DNA of 6,591 nucleotides from JBOGGN01 sp050744165 (GTDB lineage: Bacteria > Actinomycetota > Acidimicrobiia > Acidimicrobiales > Palsa-688): the NCBI GenBank assembly GCA_050744165.1, contig JBOGGN010000099.1, positions 1 through 6,591 on the forward strand. The letters are read 5' to 3'. A program made the position numbers and the translations under genes. Below, piece after piece: positions 1-4,953 of this stretch (the stretch's first letter is position 1; each line of letters begins with the position of its first letter). Below the pieces are notes generated by a model. It did not search any database and had not been told where the DNA came from. It saw nothing but the letters and a program-made list of their open reading frames with translations.

Positions 1-59
1 GCCTCGCCCATTGGTGGGGATGCTACGGGCGACCGGACCCCAGCCGCCGATGAGTTCCC

Positions 60-584
60 CTACAGGTGCCGGGTGGGCCGATCCCCCAGCAGTTCCAGGG
101 CATGAGGCAGGATGTCGAGCACCGCTCCGAGGCATTCGACGGCTCCTTTGGGCGAGCCGGGGGTGTTGAGGATGATCGCCTGCCCCCGGATGCCGGCCAC
201 GCCGCGCGACAGCCGCCCCAGCTTCGGGTTGACCTGGCGCATGGCCTCGGCCAGGCCGGGGGCGTCGCGCTCAAGGATCTCCTTGGTGCCTTCCGGGGTC
301 TGGTCACGGGGAGCGAAACCCGTGCCGCCGGTCGTCACCACCACCCCTGCGAAGCCGGCGGCCATCCGTGACAGGGCTCCCGCCACTGACACCACCCCGT
401 CGGCCACCACGTCCCTACTGACCACCTCGAACCCATTCGCCTCCAGGAGTTCCACCAGCGCCTGCCCGGAGCGGTCCTCTCGGGTCCCGTGCATCACCCC
501 GTCGGAAACGGTGAGCACCTTGGCATGGAGCATGGCCGGCGCGGGCGCGGCGTCCGAGCCCTCAGGACCGTCGGGGTGCGGCAC
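60..584 (-). CDS. MogA/MoaB-family molybdenum cofactor biosynthesis protein
   Basis: This 174-residue protein belongs to the MogA/MoaB family. Members adenylylate molybdopterin (MogA, Cnx1G) before molybdate insertion in the cytoplasm. The family signature is clear: the strand KVLTVSDG near residues 22-29, the nucleotide/pterin loop VVVTTGGTGFAPRDQTPEGT around 82-101 with the conserved Asp of the RDxTPE motif, and the loop ILNTPGSPKGAVECL in the C-terminal third. Length is normal for a stand-alone MogA/MoaB; no MoeA domain is attached. The GTG start lies 9 bp after the rsmB stop, with a weak TAGG about 8 nt upstream. An ATG at 533-531 (MLHAKVLTVSD) is an alternative that would drop an Ala/Pro-rich leader of 17 residues. 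It is the last gene of the def-fmt-rsmB operon. No other cofactor gene is visible, so MogA versus MoaB activity cannot be separated here. Confidence 0.93.
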   Translation of the reverse strand: MPHPDGPEGSDAAPAPAMLHAKVLTVSDGVMHGTREDRSGQALVELLEANGFEVVSRDVVADGVVSVAGALSRMAAGFAGVVVTTGGTGFAPRDQTPEGTKEILERDAPGLAEAMRQVNPKLGRLSRGVAGIRGQAIILNTPGSPKGAVECLGAVLDILPHALELLGDRPTRHL

Positions 585-593
585 AACCAGAAC

Positions 594-1928
594 CTACCCG
601 CCGCACCCCCGAAGCATGAGCAGGTACATCCCATCGGTCCCGACCGTCTGCGGCAACAGGCGCGCTCCGCGGCCGATGCGCTCCCACGCCGACCCGACGG
701 GCGGGTCGATCGCTGCGGCCGACGGCGCGGTGTCCGCCAACCACTGGTCGATCTCAACGGTCTCCGCCGTGGTCAGGGTGCACACGCTGTAGGCCACCAG
801 CCCACCAGGGCGCACCAAGGCCAGCGCCTGAGCGAGGAGACGGCGCTGGAGCCCCGCCAATCGGGCCACGTCGGCCGGCTGGATCCGCCAGCGGGCATCC
901 GGCCGGCGCCGCAGCACCCCCAGTCCGCTGCACGGCGCGTCCACCAACACCCGGTCGAAGGAGCCACTGGGGAACGGCGGTCGGGTGGCGTCGCACACCA
1001 CGGTGGCCACGTTGTCCAGTTCCAATCGGGTGATGTTGCCCGTCATCATCGCCGCACGCTGCCGGTCCCGGTCGCCGGCGACGACCAGCGCCGGTCGGCT
1101 GTCGCCCGCTCCCGACGATTCATGGCCCCGGGCCAGGTAGGTGGCCTTGCCGCCGGGCGCGGCGCACAGGTCCGCCACCCGCTCGCCCGCTAGTCCGACC
1201 GCCGAGACACCGCCGGCCACCCCAAATACGCCGACCCCGTCGGCCACGCCGACCCCGCCCACCAGAGGCGTGCTTGCCAATCCAACGGCCCCGACCGCCT
1301 CGCCCACCCACTGGCTGGCCAGGTCCTGCACGTACCCGTCGGGTCGGACGGTCACCGAGGCCGCAACGTTCATCTGGGCCAAAGCCGCCAGTGCCTCGGC
1401 ACGGCCAATGGCTGCCGAAACGAGGTCGACGATCCAATCGGGATAGCTGAGCCGCACCCCCTCTGACGGCCAGGCAACCCCGGCCGTGACGTCGTCGGCC
1501 ACCCGCCGCAGCACGGCGTTCACCAGGCCGCGGGCCGGCCCGGTCACCTCGGACACAGTGGCCGACACCCCGGCATGAGGCGGCGTACCGAGGAACGCCA
1601 GCTGGTAGGCGCCTAGTCGCAGCGCCGCCCGGACCTCGGACTCGACCGACCGCCGCAGATGGCGGTCGACCAGCCAGTCGCACGCTCGCCGCATCCGCAC
1701 CGTGCCGTACACCAACTCGGTGACGAACGCCCGGTCCCGCTCCACCAACGTGCTCGCCGAGAGCAGTTCGGGGACCACCACGTTGGCCCGGGCGCCCTCC
1801 CCGTCCAGCCGGACCAGGGCCCCCAAGGCCAGCGACCGGGCAGTGGCCGGCCGGACCTTCTGCCCGCGTACCGGCGGCCGGGGGGGTGTCGCTCGAACCG
1901 CTCGCCCGGCGCGACCCGTGGGCGTCAC
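594..1928 (-). CDS. rsmB: 16S rRNA (cytosine-C5)-methyltransferase RsmB/Sun family
   Basis: RsmB methylates C967 (E. coli numbering) of 16S rRNA with SAM. Of 444 residues, about 28-150 form the NusB-like N-terminal RNA-binding domain (ARSLALGALVRLDGEG, ERDRAFVTELVYGTVR, LRLGAYQL). The Rossmann catalytic domain follows: motif I DLCAAPGGK at 253-261, AGDRDRQR at 284-291, motif IV DAPCSG with C333, and motif VI YSVCT with C383 as the expected nucleophile. The signature VQDLASQ is at 200-206. Two oddities: the subdomain normally lying between the first alpha/beta segment and VQD looks almost absent (NVAASVTVRPDGYVQD), and a Gly/Val-rich segment of about 35 residues (213-248) sits before motif I. 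The GTG start overlaps the fmt stop as GTGA. It is the only in-frame ATG/GTG/TTG before residue 35, so the start is well fixed. RsmF-like activity is less likely because of the NusB domain. Confidence 0.95.
   Translation of the reverse strand: MTPTGRAGRAVRATPPRPPVRGQKVRPATARSLALGALVRLDGEGARANVVVPELLSASTLVERDRAFVTELVYGTVRMRRACDWLVDRHLRRSVESEVRAALRLGAYQLAFLGTPPHAGVSATVSEVTGPARGLVNAVLRRVADDVTAGVAWPSEGVRLSYPDWIVDLVSAAIGRAEALAALAQMNVAASVTVRPDGYVQDLASQWVGEAVGAVGLASTPLVGGVGVADGVGVFGVAGGVSAVGLAGERVADLCAAPGGKATYLARGHESSGAGDSRPALVVAGDRDRQRAAMMTGNITRLELDNVATVVCDATRPPFPSGSFDRVLVDAPCSGLGVLRRRPDARWRIQPADVARLAGLQRRLLAQALALVRPGGLVAYSVCTLTTAETVEIDQWLADTAPSAAAIDPPVGSAWERIGRGARLLPQTVGTDGMYLLMLRGCGG
1185..1298. 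repeat. Low-complexity Gly/Val-coding segment inside rsmB
   Basis: This stretch codes for RsmB residues 211-248, rich in Gly, Val and Ala (for example GVGVADGVGVFGVAGG). The DNA contains a perfect 12-base repeat, ACGCCGACCCCG, at 1228-1239 and 1246-1257, an 18 bp period equal to six codons. It suggests growth by slippage. It lies between the VQDLASQ signature and SAM motif I, where RsmB proteins normally have only a short linker. Confidence 0.6.
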
Positions 1929-1951
1929 TCGAACCGCTCGCCCGGCGCCAC
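1884..1951. repeat. 36-bp tandem duplication across the fmt stop / rsmB start
   Basis: Bases 1884-1915 match 1920-1951 at 29 of 32 positions, with a perfect 21-base core (1892-1912 and 1928-1948) at a 36 bp period. The right copy encodes the Fmt end VAPGERFE. The left copy repeats the same codons in the Fmt frame after the stop, but the Fmt stop TGA has become CGA there. In the rsmB frame the duplication supplies residues 1-12 of the N-terminal leader. Mismatches lie at 1887/1923, 1891/1927 and 1913/1949. Confidence 0.85.
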
Positions 1952-2845
1952 GTGGGCCCCGTTGACCCAGGCGGTAGCGGCCATGGCGGAACGCCCTTCG
2001 GGCTGAACCTCGGCTAGGGACAGCCGGCCGTCCCCGGTGGCGACGGTCACGCCGTTGCGCGAGATGACCAGCGACCCGGGGGCTTCCCCGGTCGCCTCAT
2101 CCCACGGGGACGCAGTCCGCACGATCCCGAGCCGCCGCCCCCGAAAGGTCGTCCACGCCCGCCCGACGCGCACCACCCGGTGCAACTGGACCGCGGGTTG
2201 GGTCCAGTCCAGGTGCAGCTCGCCGGGGTCGATCTTGGCGGCATAGGTAGCCTCGCCCTCCTGCGGGCAGCCCGGCGCCAGCCCCGCCGCCAGCTGAGTG
2301 AGCAGGAGATCGGTCCCCGCCGCCGTGAGCGCCTCCCGCAGCTCCCCCGCCGTCTCGTCGTCGCCTATGGCGACCTCTCGGCGGCCCAAAACCGGACCGG
2401 TGTCCAGGCCCTCCTCCAACTCCATCAGGCACACGCCGGTCTCGGTGTCCCCGGCCAAAATGGCCCGCTCCACCGGCGCCGCTCCCCGCCACCGGGGCAG
2501 CAACGAGAAGTGCACATTGACCATGGGCACCGCGGCCAGCACCGCCGGCTTCACCAGACGCCCGTAGGCAACCACCACTCCCAGCTCGGCCCCCGACCCG
2601 ATGACCTCCTCCGCCCGGTGGGCAACCAACGGCCCCAGCCCAAGCTCCGCAGCGGCGGCCTTCACGGGGCTCGGCAACAGCTCGGCGCCTCGCCCCCGCC
2701 GCTTGTCCGGCCGCGTCACGACCGCCACGATCTCGTAACCCGCCCTGACCAGCGCCCGCAGCACGGTGGCGGCCGGCTCCGGTGTCCCCAGAAACGCCAG
2801 CCGTCGAGGCCGCAGCCCCGCCAACCGGCTCTCCGTTGCGCTCAC
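1925..2845 (-). CDS. fmt: Methionyl-tRNA formyltransferase
   Basis: Fmt transfers a formyl group from 10-formyl-THF to Met-tRNAi for translation initiation. With this start it has 306 residues, close to the usual 310-315. It shows the N-terminal FLGTPEPA strand-loop and RPDKRRGRG, the loop region contacting the acceptor stem. The formyltransferase core is VNVHFSLLPRWRGAAP with catalytic N110 and H112 and the SLLP motif, then LDTGP with D148. A C-terminal Fmt domain follows (YAAKIDPGELHLDW at about 201-214). The start is uncertain. GTG at 2845 lies 14 bp after the def stop but lacks a good SD. TTG at 2824-2822 has a strong GGAGAG 4 nt upstream and gives a 299-residue protein whose short leader fits the family. 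The most upstream TTG, at 2872, overlaps def and has no SD. The stop TGA overlaps the rsmB GTG, and the last coding bases are duplicated downstream. Confidence 0.95.
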   Translation of the reverse strand: MSATESRLAGLRPRRLAFLGTPEPAATVLRALVRAGYEIVAVVTRPDKRRGRGAELLPSPVKAAAAELGLGPLVAHRAEEVIGSGAELGVVVAYGRLVKPAVLAAVPMVNVHFSLLPRWRGAAPVERAILAGDTETGVCLMELEEGLDTGPVLGRREVAIGDDETAGELREALTAAGTDLLLTQLAAGLAPGCPQEGEATYAAKIDPGELHLDWTQPAVQLHRVVRVGRAWTTFRGRRLGIVRTASPWDEATGEAPGSLVISRNGVTVATGDGRLSLAEVQPEGRSAMAATAWVNGAHVAPGERFE

Positions 2846-2859
2846 CGCAAAGGCGCCGC

Positions 2860-3420
2860 TCAGAGCTCCCAACCGTCACGGGCGCGTCCCCGCCCGCCCA
2901 CCCGGGCCATGAACCCTGGCCGCTCGCCCTCGAAGTCCCGCCGCCGCAACTCCTTCATGGCCGCCTTGCGCTGGTCCTTGTCGAGCATCTCCAGCAGCAG
3001 CTTGCCGTCCAGGTGGTCCAACTCGTGCTGGAACAGCCGGGCCAAGACCTCGTCGGCCTCGATCGACACCTCCCGCCCGTCGAGGTCGTAGCCGGTCAGG
3101 TGGACCTCCTTGGGGCGCACGATCGGGAAGTACAAGCCTGGAAGCGACAGGCAGCCCTCGTCGTACTCCCACTCGCCCCGGGTGTCGCTGATCGTCGGGT
3201 TGACCAGCACGTGGGAGTCTTCATCCTCGCCCATCTGGTACACGAACAAACGCTGCTGCACCCCCACCTGGGGTGCCGCCAAACCCAGCCCGGACACCCC
3301 CCGCAAGGTGGCCAGCATGTCCTCCGACAGCTTCACCACCCGGCCGTCGATGTCGGTGAGCTCGCTGGCGCGCTGCTTCAGCACCGGGTCCCCAAACAGA
3401 CGGATGCGGTACGCCGCCAT
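2860..3420 (-). CDS. def: Peptide deformylase
   Basis: This metalloenzyme removes the N-formyl group from nascent proteins, acting after Fmt. The 186-residue protein carries all three deformylase motifs: GLGLAAPQ at 44-51 (Q51), EGCLS at 88-92 (metal ligand C90) and HELDH at 132-136 (H132 and H136 ligands, E133 general base). Length is typical, with a charged C-terminal tail from about 150 (KDQRKAAMKELRRRDFEGERPGF). ATG at 3420 is chosen because MAAYRIRLFGDPVLK matches the usual N-terminus. The reading frame stays open upstream to 3873, but that part is antisense to the methyltransferase gene and unlike any deformylase. There is no SD before the ATG. A TACCCT hexamer 7 nt upstream suggests a leaderless mRNA. 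It probably starts the def-fmt-rsmB-mog transcript. Confidence 0.96.
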   Translation of the reverse strand: MAAYRIRLFGDPVLKQRASELTDIDGRVVKLSEDMLATLRGVSGLGLAAPQVGVQQRLFVYQMGEDEDSHVLVNPTISDTRGEWEYDEGCLSLPGLYFPIVRPKEVHLTGYDLDGREVSIEADEVLARLFQHELDHLDGKLLLEMLDKDQRKAAMKELRRRDFEGERPGFMARVGGRGRARDGWEL

Positions 3421-3427
3421 AAGCCAC

Positions 3428-3431
3428 AGGG
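3428..3431 (+). promoter_or_regulatory. Ribosome binding site deciding the TTG start of the 3436 methyltransferase
   Basis: AGGG lies 4 nt before TTG at 3436-3438 (ACAGGG-TACC-TTG). This TTG is the nearest in-frame start before the conserved DPHYFDAEPAV segment. Starts further left would read through the def gene on the other strand. The same bases form part of the candidate -10 hexamer for def on the minus strand. Confidence 0.5.
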
Positions 3432-3433
3432 TA
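3428..3433 (-). promoter_or_regulatory. Candidate -10 element for leaderless def transcript
   Basis: On the minus strand TACCCT (TANNNT type) ends 7 nt before the def ATG, so transcription would begin at or next to the A of the start codon. This spacing is typical of actinobacterial leaderless genes, and def has no Shine-Dalgarno sequence. No convincing -35 box is visible at 16-18 bp upstream. The assignment is an inference from spacing and a short, common motif. Confidence 0.4.
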
Positions 3434-3435
3434 CC

Positions 3436-4032
3436 TTGACCCAGATCCCTGACCCTCACTACTTCGACGCCGAGCCCGCTGTCCCGTCGCGACCCGTCGA
3501 GGTTCGCCTGGGAGACGACGTGCTCCTGTCGGACCGAGGCGTGTTTTCGAGCGACCACCTTGACCCAGGGACCGTCGAGCTGCTCCGGGCCGTGCCGCCG
3601 CCGCCCGAGTACGGCGACCTGCTCGACCTCGGCTGCGGCTACGGCCCGATCGCGGTGACGATGGCCAAAAAGGTCCCCGGGGCGACGGTCTGGGCCGTCG
3701 ATACCAATCGGCGCGCCGTGGCATTGACCTCCGAAAATGCCTCCCGCCTCCACCTGCGCAACCTGAAGGCAATGGCGCCCGAGGAGATCGAGCCGGACGT
3801 GCGGTTTGCTGCCATCTGGTCCAACCCCCCTATCCGTATCGGCAAAGAGGCGTTGCACGACCTGCTGCTCCATTGGCTAGGACGACTCACCGCCGACGGC
3901 CGCGCCTACCTGGTGGTCCACAAGCATCTGGGCGGCGACTCCCTGACCACCTGGCTAGTCGCTGCCGGACATCCGACGACCAAGTTTGGGTCCCGGAAGG
4001 GCTACCGGCTGCTCGAGGTGGCTCCCCGATGA
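3436..4032 (+). CDS. RsmC/MTS-type class I SAM-dependent methyltransferase
   Basis: This 198-residue Rossmann methyltransferase resembles the catalytic half of RsmC (16S rRNA m2G1207 methyltransferase, MTS domain). In order it has HYFDAEPAVPSRP near the N-terminus, DRGVFSSDHLDPGTVELL at about 33-50, SAM motif I LLDLGCGYGPI at 62-72, acidic D89 at the end of strand 2, and catalytic SNPPIR at 129-134. The NPP motif is typical of N-methyltransferases acting on exocyclic amines of bases. GSRKGYRLLEV closes the fold. Unlike E. coli RsmC (about 340 residues) it has only one domain, as in many Actinobacteria. The substrate is probably rRNA, but this is not shown. The TTG start at 3436 is 15 bp from the divergent def ATG. 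Its stop overlaps the next gene by ATGA, so the two are likely co-translated. An open frame back to 2782 is antisense to def and fmt and was not used. Confidence 0.88.
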   Translation: MTQIPDPHYFDAEPAVPSRPVEVRLGDDVLLSDRGVFSSDHLDPGTVELLRAVPPPPEYGDLLDLGCGYGPIAVTMAKKVPGATVWAVDTNRRAVALTSENASRLHLRNLKAMAPEEIEPDVRFAAIWSNPPIRIGKEALHDLLLHWLGRLTADGRAYLVVHKHLGGDSLTTWLVAAGHPTTKFGSRKGYRLLEVAPR

Positions 4033-4607
4033 AGCAACTCGGCCCGACCGACCTGAAACGCAGCCACCGGGACTGGAACCGCCGCACCACCGGCCGGGTG
4101 GCTTTGCTGCTCGACAGCGTCGAGTCCCCTTTCAACATCGGCGGCATCGTTCGCAGTGCGGCCGCCTTCCGCGTCGAGCACCTGTACCTGGCGGGCAGCA
4201 CCCTGTCACCCGCCCACGCCAAGGCCGGCAAGACCGCCATGGGCACCGAGCGCTACCTCACCTGGACCACTTTCGAGCGAGGAGCGGACGCGGCAGAAGC
4301 GGCCCGGGCCGATGGCTTCACCGTTGTCGGCCTCGAATTGGCAGACGGGGCGCGGCCACTGCACCAGCTCGACCTGGGACCCGACGTCTGCGTCGCCGCG
4401 GGCCACGAAGACCATGGCCTGTCCGTCGCCACCCTGGCCGCCTGCGACCTCGTGGGCTTCATCCCCCTGCTCGGCCGAGTCGGCTCCCTCAATGTGGGCA
4501 CCGCCACCGCGATCGCCATCTACGAGCTCCGTCGCCGCGCCTGGACAGACTCACGGCTGACCGAAGGCCCCGCCCCCAACGAAAACGGGGTCGATGATGC
4601 GGGGTAA
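4029..4607 (+). CDS. TrmH/SpoU-family RNA 2'-O-methyltransferase
   Basis: This 192-residue SPOUT-class enzyme would transfer a methyl group from SAM to a ribose 2'-OH in tRNA or rRNA. The three SpoU motifs are present: motif 1 NIGGIVRSAAAF at 36-47 with the invariant N36 and R42; motif 2 AGHEDHGLS at 124-132; motif 3 IPLLGRVGSLNVGTATAIAIYEL at 145-167, which forms the trefoil knot that binds SAM. There is no N-terminal L30e-like substrate domain as in RlmB, so TrmH (Gm18) or a TrmL-like small enzyme is the closer comparison. The exact target cannot be read from sequence. The tail after about residue 172 is unconserved. Start ATG overlaps the previous stop as ATGA; an open frame back to 3873 overlaps the upstream gene and is rejected. 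The gene converges on priA. Confidence 0.9.
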   Translation: MKQLGPTDLKRSHRDWNRRTTGRVALLLDSVESPFNIGGIVRSAAAFRVEHLYLAGSTLSPAHAKAGKTAMGTERYLTWTTFERGADAAEAARADGFTVVGLELADGARPLHQLDLGPDVCVAAGHEDHGLSVATLAACDLVGFIPLLGRVGSLNVGTATAIAIYELRRRAWTDSRLTEGPAPNENGVDDAG

Positions 4608-4710
4608 GCGTTCCGCCCCGGGGCGCAGTTCAGGCCGGAAAACGCACCCATACCGTGACCCAGGCGTCGGCGAGCGCTGACTTCAGCCCTCTCCGAGGAG
4701 CGGCCACAGT

Positions 4711-4741
4711 CTTGGTGACATCTGTGACACTTGGTGACCAA
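4711..4741. repeat. Paired CTTGGTGAC direct repeats with overlapping palindrome
   Basis: CTTGGTGAC occurs at 4711-4719 and exactly again at 4730-4738, a 19 bp period, with TGTGACA between them. The second copy extends into TTGGT-G-ACCAA, a palindrome with 5 bp arms and a one-base centre. This looks like a possible operator pair, but no promoter or regulated gene is evident beside it. Confidence 0.45.
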
Positions 4742-4799
4742 AGGGTGCGTATTTCGGTCGAAAGTGGCAACAAGAGCCACGGATGGACCCCAGACTGTG

Positions 4800-4827
4800 C
4801 CCGCGGTACACAAGTCTTTTCCCGCGG
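4800..4827. repeat. Two CCCGCGG copies spaced 21 bp
   Basis: CCCGCGG is found at 4800-4806 and 4821-4827, two helical turns apart. Because CCGCGG is self-complementary, the copies can also pair as a 6 bp stem around an A/T-richer loop (TACACAAGTCTTTTC). In a high-GC genome such a motif can recur by chance. Confidence 0.35.
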
Positions 4828-4888
4828 CGCCAAGGTCTTGTCCGGCAGTGGCAGGAAGCAGCGCAGCCCCAATCGGCGTCGCCGTGGC

Positions 4889-4949
4889 CGGCGGAACTGG
4901 TGGCGCTAGATCGCGTCATCACGCGATATAGCGCCAGCAGTTCGCGCCG
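4889..4949. terminator. Long stem-loop, likely bidirectional terminator behind priA
   Basis: Bases 4894-4916 pair with 4921-4943 at 21 of 23 positions (mismatches 4900/4937 and 4909/4928) around the 4-nt loop CATC. Allowing one bulged base at 4944 adds five pairs (4889-4893 with 4945-4949). Reading leftwards, the stem begins 4 nt after the priA stop codon. For the rightward TrmH-like transcript it lies about 280 nt past the stop. Neither side has a T tract, so this would be a tail-less terminator or an mRNA 3'-end stabiliser, as often proposed for Actinobacteria. Its position between convergent genes supports a shared role. Confidence 0.65.
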
Positions 4950-4953
4950 CCGC

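Larger units (their letters stand above)
4608..4953. other. Convergent intergenic region rich in palindromes, no gene recognised
   Basis: This 346 bp gap lies between the 3' ends of the TrmH-like gene and priA. Short open frames exist on both strands but lack SD sequences and recognisable motifs. Base composition drops to about 56% G+C over 4701-4800 (hand count), well below the genes. It holds a chain of inverted repeats: 4614-4625 (CGCCCCGGGGCG), 4666-4681, 4676-4687, 4691-4700, 4731-4741, 4752-4763 (TTTCG-GT-CGAAA), 4764-4780 (GTGGC/GCCAC), 4831-4840 (CAAG-GT-CTTG), and a long hairpin at 4889-4949. No tRNA T-arm consensus is visible. Terminators, a small RNA or a protein-binding array are all possible. 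Confidence 0.6.

Noticed and set aside
1..59. Possible start of a further minus-strand gene (ATG at 11-9)
   Set aside because: Only four codons are visible and no SD precedes them, so nothing can be assigned.
112..1193. Long plus-strand open frames opposite mog and rsmB
   Set aside because: Antisense shadows of genes with unmistakable family motifs; composition is Pro/Arg/Ser-rich without domains.
2782..3435. Plus-strand open frame extending the methyltransferase gene upstream
   Set aside because: This part is antisense to def and fmt and unlike any methyltransferase; the family N-terminus begins at DPHYFD after the TTG at 3436.
3421..3873. Upstream extension of def to a start at 3873
   Set aside because: The extension is antisense to the methyltransferase motifs; deformylases begin close to MAAYRIRLFGDPVLK.
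4520..4813. Minus-strand 97-codon frame with CHRCHQDC
   Set aside because: The Cys/His cluster hinted at a small zinc protein, but the frame overlaps the TrmH-like gene, lacks an SD, and the cluster arises from the CTTGGTGAC repeats.
4640..4870. Search for a tRNA or CRISPR-like repeats in the gap
   Set aside because: No T-arm consensus or cloverleaf on either strand, and no repeat occurs more than twice.
4655..4909. Plus-strand 84-codon frame in the convergent gap
   Set aside because: GTG start without SD, no recognisable motif, Arg-rich end running into the hairpin; coding is not supported.
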